A model generated the notes under the pieces. That model worked only from the letters and a program-made list of their open reading frames with translations. It did not search any database and was not told the origin of the DNA. A stretch of DNA of 64,000 nt, from contig NZ_JACVCU010000005.1 in the NCBI RefSeq assembly GCF_014518425.1, forward strand, positions 678 to 64,677, given 5' to 3'. This document shows positions 1 through 8,526 of the stretch, piece after piece. The translations under genes were made by a program, and so were the position numbers. The DNA is from Terrabacter sp. MAHUQ-38 (GTDB taxonomy: Bacteria; Actinomycetota; Actinomycetes; Actinomycetales; Dermatophilaceae). Within the stretch, counting starts at the first letter, position 1, and each line of letters starts with the position of its first letter.

Positions 1-179
1 GCTCCGCGGGTGGCCGCGACGACCGCGGTGGGTACCGGTCCGACGACCGTCGCTCCGCGGGTGGCCGCGACGACCGCGGTGGGTACCGGTCCGACGACCG
101 TCGCTCCGCGGGTGGCCGCGACGACCGCGGTGGGTACCGGTCCGACGACCGTCGCTCCGCGGGTGGCCGCGACGACCGC
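1..179 (+). repeat. 51-bp tandem repeat (3 full units plus a partial)
   Basis: Three identical 51-bp units lie at 1-51, 52-102 and 103-153. A fourth matches for 26 bases (154-179) and then becomes degenerate through about 290. Because 51 is a multiple of 3 the array stays in frame, adding 17 residues per unit to the TPR protein. The array probably continues to the left of the window. Perfect identity between units indicates recent slippage or unequal crossover, so copy number may vary between strains. Confidence 0.95.
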
Positions 180-1136
180 CGCTCCGGTGGCCGTGACGAC
201 CGTGGCGGCTACCGGTCCGATGACCGGCGCTCCGGCGGCGGGCACCGGTCTGACGACCGTGGACCTCGACGCTTCGACGACCGTCAGCGTGGGGGCGCCG
301 GGCGACCGCAGGACGAGGACCGACGAGGTGGGCCCCGACTGACGCCGAAGTCCCCTCGCAAGCCGGAGCCCGCGATCCGCGAGGGAGTCACGGGCCACGA
401 GGTGGACCGCGGCGTGAAGAACCAGCTGCGCACGCTCTCCAAGGAGAATGCGGAGGGGGTCGCCCAGCACCTCGTCATGGTTGCCGAGCTGCTCGACGTC
501 GACCCGGAGTCGGCCCTCGCGCACGCGGAGACCGCGGTGCGCCGCGCCGGCCGAGTCCCTGCCGCCCGGGAGTCTCTCGGCCTGGTGGCTTACCGCCTCG
601 GCGACTGGGCGCGCGCCTTGGGTGAGTTCCGCACGGTGCGACGGCTCTCCGGCTCGCACCACCTGCTCCCGCTCATGGTCGACTGTGAACGCGCCCTCGG
701 ACGCCACGACAAGGCGCTCGAGCTCGCCCAGTCCGACGAGACGAACAACCTCGCGATCGACGACCGGGTCGAGCTGGCGATCGTCGTCTCGGGCATCCGT
801 CGCGATCTCGGTCAGCTCGATGCGGCCGCAGCCGGCCTCAGCGACCTCGTCAAGCGGATCAACCCGAACCGTCCCTCCGCGGCGCGCCTCTTCTACGCGT
901 ACGCCGACGCGAAGCTCGCCGCGGGAGACGCACAGGCCGCCCGCGACTGGTTCGCCAGGGCAGCGGATGCCGACCACGAGCTCACGACCGACGCGGCCGA
1001 GCGCCTCGAGGAGCTCGATGGCGTCGACGTCACCGACCTGCTCGGAGACGAGGACGACGAAGACCCGGACTACCGGGTCGATGTCGAGGACGACGAGGAC
1101 GACGAGGACGACGAGGATGAGGACGACGCCCGCTGA
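1..1136 (+). CDS. TPR-type protein with Arg/Asp/Gly-rich repeats, 5' truncated
   Basis: The gene is cut by the left window edge and read from base 3; there is no in-frame stop from there to TGA at 1134-1136, so an internal GTG at 402 is not the true start. The visible N-terminal part is a 17-residue repeat (RDDRGGYRSDDRRSAGG) encoded by the 51-bp tandem DNA repeat. A helical, TPR-like segment follows (about 500-1000, with a YRLGDWARALGEFRTV-type helix pair), then an Asp/Glu-only tail. Position directly before a HAD phosphatase, tlyA, nadK and recN matches the M. tuberculosis Rv1691 locus, a TPR protein of unknown role. The basic, disordered repeat arm plus acidic tail suggests a scaffold or nucleic-acid-binding protein; that is inference. 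Confidence 0.82.
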   Translation, partial: SAGGRDDRGGYRSDDRRSAGGRDDRGGYRSDDRRSAGGRDDRGGYRSDDRRSAGGRDDRRSGGRDDRGGYRSDDRRSGGGHRSDDRGPRRFDDRQRGGAGRPQDEDRRGGPRLTPKSPRKPEPAIREGVTGHEVDRGVKNQLRTLSKENAEGVAQHLVMVAELLDVDPESALAHAETAVRRAGRVPAARESLGLVAYRLGDWARALGEFRTVRRLSGSHHLLPLMVDCERALGRHDKALELAQSDETNNLAIDDRVELAIVVSGIRRDLGQLDAAAAGLSDLVKRINPNRPSAARLFYAYADAKLAAGDAQAARDWFARAADADHELTTDAAERLEELDGVDVTDLLGDEDDEDPDYRVDVEDDEDDEDDEDEDDAR

Positions 1137-1188
1137 GACGTGAACCGTCGACAGGTGGCGCCCGCCTAGGGTCGTCGCAGGAGGACAC

Positions 1189-2241
1189 ATGGGCGCACCG
1201 AGCGGGTCCGTGATCGAGCGGTACGACGGGGTCATCTGTGACCTCGACGGGGTCGTCTACCGCGGTGGCGACGCCGTGCCCGGTGCGCCGGCTGCCTTGC
1301 AGGACATGGTCATTCGCGGCGTCCGTGTCGTCTACGCGACGAACAACGCGTCGAGGGTGCCCGCCGAGGTGGCCCGACAGGTCGCCGCCCTCGGCGCGCC
1401 GGCGGCCGCCATGGACGTCGTCTCCAGCGCGCAGGCCGGCGCGGCGCGCCTCCAGGCGCAGCTGCCCGCCGGGGCCAAGGTGTTGGCCCTCGGCGGCGAC
1501 GGCGTCGTCGAGGCCCTCGACCAGGTGGGTCTGGCTCCGGTCCGTCCCGCAGACCTGGACGGGACCGGAGCTGCGGACGTGGCCGCGGTCCTGCAGGGTT
1601 ACGGCAGGCAGCTGCGTGTGTCCGACTTCGAGACCGCCGCGCGCCTGCTCACCCGTGACCTGGCCTGGGTGGCCACGAACGACGACGCCACCCTGCCGCT
1701 CCCATGGGGCGAGTCGCCGGGCAACGGCGCCTACGTCGACCTGCTCGTCACCGCGACCAGGCGCCGGCCCGTCGTCGTCGGCAAGCCGCACCCGCCTCTC
1801 TACCGCCTGGCGCTCGACCATCTCGGCACGTCGCCGTCACGGACGCTGGCGGTCGGCGACCGTCTCGCCACGGACATCGTCGGTGCGGCGACCGCAGGCA
1901 TCCACTCGGCATGGGTGCTGACGGGTGTCGACCGGCCCTCCGACCTCGTCGGGTCGGGTGCCTCGCCGACCTATGTCGTCGCCTCCCTCGCCGAGCTCCT
2001 GCAGCCGTATGCCGTTGCGGAGCGGGATGCGGATGGGTGGCGCTGCGGCGGTGCTTTCGTCCGCGCAGGGGAGGACGGCCTGCAGATCGCGCAGGGGCGT
2101 GGCACTCCTGCGGAGGCCGTGCGCGCGGGGCTCGCCGCGATCGAGGAGGGGGCCCAGGACGGCCGTCCCACGGACCGACTCCGGGAGGAGGCACTCGCGC
2201 TCGACCGCCTCCTCGACCTCGCGCAGGCGTCGAGCCGGTAG
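1189..2241 (+). CDS. HAD-IIA phosphatase (glycerol 3-phosphate phosphatase-like)
   Basis: A 350-residue HAD superfamily subclass IIA phosphatase. Motif I is D18-L-D20-G-V with the nucleophile and acid/base aspartates. Motif II is YATNNAS, motif III lysine is in VGKPHPPLY, and motif IV is VGDRLATDI. The M. tuberculosis counterpart Rv1692 (similar length, same neighbours) is a D,L-glycerol 3-phosphate phosphatase involved in phospholipid polar-head recycling; that substrate is carried over by homology. The ATG at 1189 has a strong Shine-Dalgarno (AGGAGGA, 1179-1185). A TAGGGT -10 box at 1167-1172 suggests its own promoter with a leader of about ten bases. Confidence 0.9.
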   Translation: MGAPSGSVIERYDGVICDLDGVVYRGGDAVPGAPAALQDMVIRGVRVVYATNNASRVPAEVARQVAALGAPAAAMDVVSSAQAGAARLQAQLPAGAKVLALGGDGVVEALDQVGLAPVRPADLDGTGAADVAAVLQGYGRQLRVSDFETAARLLTRDLAWVATNDDATLPLPWGESPGNGAYVDLLVTATRRRPVVVGKPHPPLYRLALDHLGTSPSRTLAVGDRLATDIVGAATAGIHSAWVLTGVDRPSDLVGSGASPTYVVASLAELLQPYAVAERDADGWRCGGAFVRAGEDGLQIAQGRGTPAEAVRAGLAAIEEGAQDGRPTDRLREEALALDRLLDLAQASSR

Positions 2242-2281
2242 CGTGACCTGAGGGCACCAACCACCCGCACGGAGGCAGCAC

Positions 2282-2788
2282 ATGCATGGAGAGAGCGACG
2301 AGCGGCACGACGACCTCGGAGCCGACGAGGGTCTCGGTCTCACGGACGAGCTCGACCCCATGGACGCAGACACCTACGGCGACACGGACGACGACCGGGA
2401 CGACGACGCGTACGGCGGCGACGACTCGGATGCCGACACCGCGGCGCCGGACCCCGTCGGCGACGACTGGGACGCGGCGGACCCCGTCCTCCCCGACGAG
2501 TCGGGAGGTGGAGTCGACGGCGGCGACGACGAGATCGGGAGCGACGAGGACCGCGACGGCTCCGACACCGGCCTCGAGGCGGACACCACTGCCGCCGAGG
2601 TGCCCTACGCGCCACTCGACGCGACACCCGAGACCCCGACGCCTCCGGTCACGGGCGACGAGACCGTCGACGAGGCCATGCTGCGCCTTGCCGAGTCCCA
2701 GGCCGCGTCCTTCGCTGAACGCATCGATGCGGGGGAGCACGCACACCGCAGCCTGCAGAGCCGCCTCGGCGGCCTCGGTGGGGCGTGA
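2282..2788 (+). CDS. Small, extremely acidic hypothetical protein
   Basis: 168 residues, dominated by Asp, Gly and Thr in residues 1-120 with almost no lysine, so probably disordered. The last 45 residues (from about DETVDEAMLRLAES) look like a short amphipathic helix pair. Position between the HAD phosphatase and tlyA matches Rv1693, a much shorter M. tuberculosis hypothetical; only the C-terminal helix looks comparable. The start has SD GGAGG just upstream, and a TAGCGT box around 2239 may be a promoter. The stop overlaps the tlyA GTG start, implying translational coupling. The third-position G/C bias fits a real gene, but no function can be assigned. Confidence 0.75.
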   Translation: MHGESDERHDDLGADEGLGLTDELDPMDADTYGDTDDDRDDDAYGGDDSDADTAAPDPVGDDWDAADPVLPDESGGGVDGGDDEIGSDEDRDGSDTGLEADTTAAEVPYAPLDATPETPTPPVTGDETVDEAMLRLAESQAASFAERIDAGEHAHRSLQSRLGGLGGA

Positions 2789-3588
2789 CGACACGCCGAC
2801 TCGACGTCGAGCTCGTCACGCGCGGCCTGGCCCGCTCACGCGCCCAGGCCCGTGAGCTCATCACGGCCGGCGTCGTCCTCGTCGACGGTCGCCCGGCCGT
2901 CAAGCCGGCCCTCCCGGTCGACGACTCGACCGCGTTGGAGCTGACCCGGGACCCGGACCGGTGGGTAGGGCGAGCGGCGCTGAAGCTGCTGCACGCGCTC
3001 GACGTGTGGCCGATCACGGTCGCGGGCCGGCGCTGCCTCGACGTCGGGGCGAGCACGGGTGGCTTCACGCAGGTGCTCCTCGAGAGGGGCGCCGCCCACG
3101 TCACCGCCCTCGACGTCGGTCACGGCCAGCTCGTCGCGCCGATCGCGACCGACCCACGCGTTCGCGACCTGCCGGGCACGAACATCCGCGACGTCGACGC
3201 CCAGGCACTCGGTGGCCGGTTCGACGTGGTCGTCTCCGACCTCAGCTTCATCTCGCTCACGATCGCCCTGCCGGCCATGCGGCCGCTCGTGACCGACGAA
3301 GGCGACCTCGTCGTGCTCGTCAAGCCGCAGTTCGAGGTGGGGCGCGAGCGCCTGGGCCGTCGCGGCATCGTCACGTCGCGTCGCGAGCATCGTCGGGTGC
3401 TGCGCGACGTCGCCCAGGTGGCGATCGACGAGCACCTCCACCTGCACGGTGCGGCCGCCAGCCCGATCACCGGTGGCGACGGCAACCGCGAGTTCCTCCT
3501 CTGGCTCGCACCACGGCCCGTCCCCGACGCGTCGCGGACGTGGGTGGATGACATGCTGGAGGCCATCGACCTGGAGGGAGACCCGTGA
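2785..3588 (+). CDS. tlyA: TlyA, 16S/23S rRNA 2'-O-methyltransferase (S4 domain)
   Basis: 267 residues. The N-terminal S4 RNA-binding domain (about 4-65, RLDVELVTRGLARSRAQA) is followed by a FtsJ-like SAM methyltransferase fold. The SAM glycine motif is LDVGASTGG at 85-93, and SDLSFIS follows. In mycobacteria TlyA methylates C1409 of 16S and C1920 of 23S rRNA and is needed for capreomycin sensitivity; loss confers resistance. GTG start overlaps the previous stop by four bases (GTGA), and its own stop overlaps nadK in the same way, so it sits in a coupled operon. Confidence 0.95.
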   Translation: MTTRRLDVELVTRGLARSRAQARELITAGVVLVDGRPAVKPALPVDDSTALELTRDPDRWVGRAALKLLHALDVWPITVAGRRCLDVGASTGGFTQVLLERGAAHVTALDVGHGQLVAPIATDPRVRDLPGTNIRDVDAQALGGRFDVVVSDLSFISLTIALPAMRPLVTDEGDLVVLVKPQFEVGRERLGRRGIVTSRREHRRVLRDVAQVAIDEHLHLHGAAASPITGGDGNREFLLWLAPRPVPDASRTWVDDMLEAIDLEGDP

Positions 3589-4532
3589 CGCGCCGGATCC
3601 TGCTCGTCGCCCATCCGAGGCGCCCGGAGGCGCTGGCGGTCGCCAAGGGCGTCGTGGAGCGCCTCACTCATGTCGGCATCGACGTGTCGCTCCAGGCCGA
3701 CGAGGCCGATGCCCTCGACCTCAAGGACAGTGCCCGCGTCCATGTGGCCTCGAAGGAGGAACAGGTCGCCGAGGGCTGCGACCTCGTCGTCGTCCTCGGC
3801 GGGGACGGCACGATCCTGCGCGGCGCGGAGTTCGCACGCAGGGTGGACGTGCCCCTGCTCGGCGTGAACCTCGGTCATGTCGGCTTCCTCGCCGAGGCCG
3901 AACGCGACGACCTCGACGCCACCGTCGAGCACATCGCCAACAAGGACTACGACGTCGAGGAGCGCATGACGCTCCATGTCGACGCCAAGCTGCGTGGCGA
4001 GCTGATCGCCAGCAGCTGGGCGCTCAACGAGGTCACGGTCGAGAAGGCGGCGCGCGAGCGCATGCTGGAGTGCACCATCGAGGTCGACGGGCGGCCGCTG
4101 TCGAGCTGGGGGTGCGACGGTGTCATCGTCTCCACTCCCACGGGCTCGACGGCATACGCGTTCTCGGCCGGCGGCCCCGTCGTGTGGCCTCGGGTCGAAG
4201 CCATGCTCCTGGTCCCGAGCGCCGCCCACGCCCTGTTCGCGCGGCCGCTCGTGCTCGGCCCCGACACGCACCTCGCCGTCGAGATCAAGGCGGCGGCCGA
4301 GGGGGCAGGGGTCATGTGGTGCGACGGCCGGCGGCACGTCGACCTCCCGCCCGGTGCACGCATCGAGGTCCGGCGTGGTCTGCGCCCCGTGCGCCTGGCC
4401 CGCCTCACGAGCGCACCGTTCACCGACCGGCTCGTCGCGAAGTTCGACCTGTCGGTCGCGGGGTGGCGCGGCAACGGCGACACCACGCCCCCGGTGGACG
4501 ACGTCGACGGCGGTGAGGGTGCCCGGCCCTAA
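3585..4532 (+). CDS. nadK: NAD kinase
   Basis: 315 residues. It phosphorylates NAD (poly-P/ATP-type enzyme in actinobacteria) to give NADP. The catalytic GGDG motif is at 72-75 in VVVLGGDGTILRG; NLGHVGFLAE and the conserved PTGSTAYAFSAGGP segment follow. Length is normal for the family. GTG start overlaps tlyA by GTGA. The TAA stop at 4530-4532 is also the first half of a TAAGGT box that looks like the recN -10 promoter element. Confidence 0.96.
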   Translation: MTRRILLVAHPRRPEALAVAKGVVERLTHVGIDVSLQADEADALDLKDSARVHVASKEEQVAEGCDLVVVLGGDGTILRGAEFARRVDVPLLGVNLGHVGFLAEAERDDLDATVEHIANKDYDVEERMTLHVDAKLRGELIASSWALNEVTVEKAARERMLECTIEVDGRPLSSWGCDGVIVSTPTGSTAYAFSAGGPVVWPRVEAMLLVPSAAHALFARPLVLGPDTHLAVEIKAAAEGAGVMWCDGRRHVDLPPGARIEVRRGLRPVRLARLTSAPFTDRLVAKFDLSVAGWRGNGDTTPPVDDVDGGEGARP

Positions 4533-4535
4533 GGT
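4530..4535 (+). promoter_or_regulatory. -10 box TAAGGT for leaderless recN
   Basis: TAAGGT is followed after six bases by the recN GTG (4542). That spacing would put the transcription start on the start codon. The first three bases are the nadK stop codon. No SD precedes the GTG. I saw no convincing SOS box or RecA-independent damage motif upstream. Confidence 0.55.
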
Positions 4536-4541
4536 GGTCCC

Positions 4542-6335
4542 GTGTTCAGCCAGATGAGGATCCGCGGCGTCGGTGTCATCGACGACGCAGTCCTCGAGCT
4601 GAGTCCCGGTCTCAACGTCCTCACCGGCGAGACCGGTGCGGGCAAGACGATGGTGGTGTCCGGGCTCGGTCTGCTGCTCGGTGAGCGCGCCGACTCCGGC
4701 CTCGTCCGCACCGGGTCCGAGTCCGCGCTCGTCGAGGGCGTCGTCCAGCTGCCCCTGGGCCACCCCGCCCTCGTGCGCGCCGAGGAGGCCGGTGCCGACC
4801 ACGAGGACGGCGAGCTCGTGATCGCCCGCACCATCGCGGCGGCCGGTCGCTCACGCGCGCACGTCGGCGGACGCACGGCGCCCGTCTCGGTGCTCGCCGA
4901 GCTCGGTCAGCACCTCGTGGCCGTCCACGGGCAGGCCGACCAGTGGCGCCTCAAGCAGGGCGAGGCCCACCGCGCCGTGCTCGACGACTTCGGCGGCCCC
5001 GACGTCGTGGCGCTGCGCGACCGGGTGGCCGAGCTCCACGACCGCTGGCGCGAGTCGGCGCGCGAGCACGACCGCCTCGTCTCCGAGGCGCGCGAGCGCG
5101 CCCGTGAGATCGACTCACTCACGGCCTCGCTCGAGGAGATCGAGGCCGTCGACCCGCAGCCGCAGGAGGACGTCGCGTTGCGCGCCGAGGACGAGCGCCT
5201 CGCCCACTCCGACACGCTCCGGCTCGCCGCCGCCCAGGCCCTGGCCGACCTCAGCGGCGACGAGTATGCCGCCGAGCCGGCTCCCAACGTGCGTGACCTC
5301 ATCGGGTCGGCTCGCGCCGCCCTGGCGCCGGCCACGGGGCACGACGAGGCGCTGGCCGGACTCGACGAGCGCCTGCACGAGGTGGGCACCCTTGTCACCG
5401 ATCTCTCCGCCGACCTCACGGCATACCTCGACGACGTCGAGCTCGACCCCGACCGCCTCGCGTTCGTCCAGGAGCGCCGGGCTGCGCTCGGCGTGCTCAC
5501 GCGCAAGTACGGCGAGTCGGTCGACGAGGTCCTCGAGTGGTCCGGTCGCAGCGCCGCCCGGCTCGACGAGCTCGTGACGGCTGACGACCGCGTCGAGCGG
5601 CTCGGGGTCGAGGTGGCGCGGCTCGAGGCCGCGGTCGGGGCGGCCGCCGTGGCACTCTCCGATGCGAGGCGCGCCGCGGGCGACGAGTTCGCCACGCGTG
5701 TCTCGGAGGAGCTCGCGCACCTCGCCATGGGCAAGGCTGTCGTTCACGTCGAGGTGCGTCGCCGCCCCGACCCCGACGGTGTCACCCTCGCCGACGGGGA
5801 GCGGGTTCGCCTCTCGCGGCACGGGATCGACGACGTGGAGATCCTCCTGGCCGCCAACCCCGGCGCCTCTCCCCGGTCCGTCGCCAAGGCGGCGTCCGGT
5901 GGCGAGCTGTCCCGCGTCATGCTCGCCCTCGAGGTGGTCGGCGCGCGCACGCCGTCGGGCGAGGGAGTGGCCGGGCCGCCGACGTTCGTCTTCGACGAGG
6001 TGGACGCCGGCGTGGGTGGACGCGCCGCCCTCGACGTCGGCGCACGGCTCGCAGCCCTCGCCGAGCACTCACAGGTCATCGTCGTGACGCACCTCGCTCA
6101 GGTCGCCGCGTTCGCCGACCGGCACCTCGTCGTGCACAAGGCCGACGACGGGCGCATCACGTCCAGCAGCGTGTCCGTCGTCGACGGGGACGCGAGGCTG
6201 CGTGAGCTCTCCCGGATGATGGGCGGCGACCCCGACTCCGAGGCCGGGCTCGCCCATGCCGGCGACCTGCTGGAGCAGACGAGCTCGGTGCGCGGCAGGG
6301 CCGCCGCACCGGCACGCGGCGGCGCCCGAGGCTGA
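4542..6335 (+). CDS. recN: DNA repair protein RecN
   Basis: 597 residues of an SMC-like ATPase acting in double-strand-break repair. The N-terminal Walker A is GETGAGKT at 29-36. A central coiled-coil region (about 160-390) is rich in Glu/Arg/Ala. The C-terminal half has the ABC signature (ASGGELSRVMLALEV), Walker B (FDEVDAGVGG) and a VTHLAQVAAFAD switch. Length is typical. Lack of an SD and the TAAGGT box six bases before the GTG argue for a leaderless transcript in addition to read-through from nadK. Confidence 0.96.
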   Translation: MFSQMRIRGVGVIDDAVLELSPGLNVLTGETGAGKTMVVSGLGLLLGERADSGLVRTGSESALVEGVVQLPLGHPALVRAEEAGADHEDGELVIARTIAAAGRSRAHVGGRTAPVSVLAELGQHLVAVHGQADQWRLKQGEAHRAVLDDFGGPDVVALRDRVAELHDRWRESAREHDRLVSEARERAREIDSLTASLEEIEAVDPQPQEDVALRAEDERLAHSDTLRLAAAQALADLSGDEYAAEPAPNVRDLIGSARAALAPATGHDEALAGLDERLHEVGTLVTDLSADLTAYLDDVELDPDRLAFVQERRAALGVLTRKYGESVDEVLEWSGRSAARLDELVTADDRVERLGVEVARLEAAVGAAAVALSDARRAAGDEFATRVSEELAHLAMGKAVVHVEVRRRPDPDGVTLADGERVRLSRHGIDDVEILLAANPGASPRSVAKAASGGELSRVMLALEVVGARTPSGEGVAGPPTFVFDEVDAGVGGRAALDVGARLAALAEHSQVIVVTHLAQVAAFADRHLVVHKADDGRITSSSVSVVDGDARLRELSRMMGGDPDSEAGLAHAGDLLEQTSSVRGRAAAPARGGARG

Positions 6336-6400
6336 GGGGCTGCCCCCACGGCTCACCCATGGCGTCGCCGACACACCGACGTGGCACGATTGAGGCCATC

Positions 6401-7585
6401 ATGGCCCTCCCCATACGCCGCCGCCGTCCCCACATCCGCGACACCGGTCCCGGCGTCGTCGGCACGGCGCGCGTCGACCGGCGCACCAAGAGCCTGACGA
6501 AGCGGCTCCAGCCCGGCGACATCGCGGTGATCGACCATCCCGACCTCGACAAGGTGAGTGCGGACGCCCTGCTGTCCGCCCGCCCGGCCGGCGTCGTCAA
6601 CGCGAGTGCGTCGATCACCGGCCGCTACCCGAACCTCGGGCCCCAGATCCTGGTCGAGGCGGGCATCCCGGTGCTCGACGCCGCCGGGCCCGACGTCATG
6701 GCGGTCACCGAGGGCCAGGTCCTGCGGCTCGACGGCGCCGACGTGTGGTCGGGCGAGAGCAAGGTGGCGACCGGAACGCTGCTCGACGCCGAGGCCGTGC
6801 AGAGCCAGATGCACGAGGCGCGTGCCGGGCTCGCGGTCCAGATCGAGGCGTTCGCGACAAACACCATGGAGTTCATCCGCAAGGAGCGCGACCTGCTCCT
6901 GGACGGCGTCGGCATCCCGCCGATCACGACCGAGCTCGACGGTCGGCACTGCCTCATCGTGGTCCGCGGCTACCACTACCGCGAGGACCTCGAGACGCTC
7001 CGGCCGTACATCCGCGAGTACCGGCCGGTGCTCATCGGCGTCGACGGGGGAGCCGACGCGATCCTCGAGTCGGGGCACCAGCCAGATCTCATCGTGGGCG
7101 ACATGGACTCGGTCTCCGACGCAGCCCTGCGGTGCGGCGCCGAGGTCGTGGTGCACGCCTACCGCGACGGGCGGGCGCCCGGGCTGGCGCGGGTCGAGAT
7201 GCTCGGGATCGAGCCGGTCGTCTTCCCTGCGGCGGGCACGAGCGAGGACGTCGCGATGCTGCTCGCCGACGACGCCGGCGCCGAGCTCATCGTCGCCGTC
7301 GGCACCCACGTGACCCTCGTCGAGTTCCTCGACAAGGGCCGCGACGGGCAGGCCTCGACCTTCCTGACCCGGCTCCGCGTCGGTGGGAAGCTCGTCGACG
7401 CCAAGGGCGTCAGCCGTCTCTACCGTGCCCGCATCCCGGGCGGGCTGCTCGTCACGATGCTGCTCGTCGGCATGCTCGCCTTCTTCGCCGCGCTCGCCTC
7501 GACGCCGGCGGGCCAGGCGTGGCTCCAGGTGCTCGCAGCCCGGTGGGACGACCTCTGGACCGCCATCGTTGGGATCGTCACGTGA
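6401..7585 (+). CDS. steA: SteA-like cell-separation protein
   Basis: 394 residues. It matches the SteA/Rv1697 family: start-proximal GTARVDRRTKSL, then VNASASITGRYPNLGP, GVDGGADAILESG (a thiamin-pyrophosphokinase-like fold) and one C-terminal membrane helix at about 347-370. In corynebacteria SteA and its partner SteB act in the RipC-FtsEX cell-separation pathway. I chose ATG 6401 rather than an in-frame ATG at 6359. Family members begin close to the GTARVDR motif, and GAGG sits five bases upstream of 6401. The stop overlaps the next gene by GTGA. Confidence 0.88.
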   Translation: MALPIRRRRPHIRDTGPGVVGTARVDRRTKSLTKRLQPGDIAVIDHPDLDKVSADALLSARPAGVVNASASITGRYPNLGPQILVEAGIPVLDAAGPDVMAVTEGQVLRLDGADVWSGESKVATGTLLDAEAVQSQMHEARAGLAVQIEAFATNTMEFIRKERDLLLDGVGIPPITTELDGRHCLIVVRGYHYREDLETLRPYIREYRPVLIGVDGGADAILESGHQPDLIVGDMDSVSDAALRCGAEVVVHAYRDGRAPGLARVEMLGIEPVVFPAAGTSEDVAMLLADDAGAELIVAVGTHVTLVEFLDKGRDGQASTFLTRLRVGGKLVDAKGVSRLYRARIPGGLLVTMLLVGMLAFFAALASTPAGQAWLQVLAARWDDLWTAIVGIVT

Positions 7586-8526
7586 TCGACTTCCGCTACC
7601 ACCTCGTCTCGATCATCTCGGTGTTCCTCGCGCTCGCGGTGGGCATCGTGCTCGGAGCGGGCCCGCTGCAGGCGAACCTCGGTGACCAGCTGACCGACCA
7701 GGTGGCAGCGCTGCGGACCGAGAAGCAGGCCCTCAACGACAAGCTCAGCACGAGCGAGAAGCTCGTCGACGCGTCCGACGAGTACGCCGCCGCCGTGCAG
7801 GGCCGGGTCGTTCGCGGACGTCTCACCGGTCACCGGGCGGTCGTCGTCGCGATGCCGTCGGCGGACGGCACGATGCTGACCAACCTCGAGGCCGTCGTCA
7901 CGCAGAGCGGTGCGTCCCTGACCGGCACCCTGACGATCAGCCCCGACTGGTTCGACCCCAGCCAGGCGGCGGACCGGGGAGAGGCGGCCCGTCAGGCCGC
8001 CTCCGCGCTCGGCCTCGAGTCGAACGCGACCGGCGACGCCTTGCTCACCGACGTCGTGACCGACCTGGCACTCTCGACGACGACCACCGGGGTCTCGAGC
8101 CAGCGTTCGGCAGCGCTCAAGCTGCTCGTCGACGCGGACCTTCTCGACAGCTCGGTCGCCGACCTTCCTCCGGCCGACGTGGCGGTCGTCGTGTCGGGCG
8201 ACTACGCGGGCGCCGAGTCGGCCGTCACCGAGCGGTCCGACGCGATCCGGGCCCTCGTCACGGCGTTCGCCGGGTCGTCTCGGGCAACCGTGGTCGCGGG
8301 TGGCGAGACCGCCGCAGCGGCAGGCCAGCCCATGACCTCCAACGCCGTCCAGGCGGTCCGCGAGAAGTCGGACACGGCGGGGATCGTCTCGACCGTCGAC
8401 CACGCCCGCTCCGGTGACGGCCCGGCCACGGTCGTGCTCGCCGTCGAGGATGCCCTCGACGAGCGGGTGGGGCACTACGGCGTCGCAACCGGGGCCACGG
8501 CGACCGTGCCGAGGGTGCTGCCGTGA
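7582..8526 (+). CDS. mctB: MctB/SteB-like membrane-anchored protein
   Basis: 314 residues. The N-terminus is a family hallmark (MIDFRYHLVSIISVFLALAV), giving one membrane helix at about 7-28. A short coiled coil (35-65) and an alanine/threonine-rich extracytoplasmic domain follow. The M. tuberculosis homologue Rv1698 (also 314 residues) was described as MctB, needed to keep copper low, and earlier as an outer-membrane channel. The corynebacterial one, SteB, works with SteA. The invariant steA-mctB pairing seen here fits the cell-separation role better in an organism that probably lacks a mycolic-acid outer membrane; that is my inference. Confidence 0.87.
   Translation: MIDFRYHLVSIISVFLALAVGIVLGAGPLQANLGDQLTDQVAALRTEKQALNDKLSTSEKLVDASDEYAAAVQGRVVRGRLTGHRAVVVAMPSADGTMLTNLEAVVTQSGASLTGTLTISPDWFDPSQAADRGEAARQAASALGLESNATGDALLTDVVTDLALSTTTTGVSSQRSAALKLLVDADLLDSSVADLPPADVAVVVSGDYAGAESAVTERSDAIRALVTAFAGSSRATVVAGGETAAAAGQPMTSNAVQAVREKSDTAGIVSTVDHARSGDGPATVVLAVEDALDERVGHYGVATGATATVPRVLP

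Noticed and set aside
10-342. Open frame of Ala/Thr/Val/Pro repeats at the left edge
   Set aside because: It is the frame-1 shadow of the 51-bp repeat. Frame 3 continues into the TPR gene without a stop and gives the expected charged repeat.
4500-4541. SOS (LexA) or RecA-independent damage promoter motif before recN
   Set aside because: I looked for GAAC-N4-GTTC and for a TTGTCRGTG-type motif spaced to the -10 box; neither is present in recognisable form.
6359-6400. Earlier ATG for SteA
   Set aside because: It adds 14 residues absent from family members. ATG 6401 has a GAGG five bases upstream.
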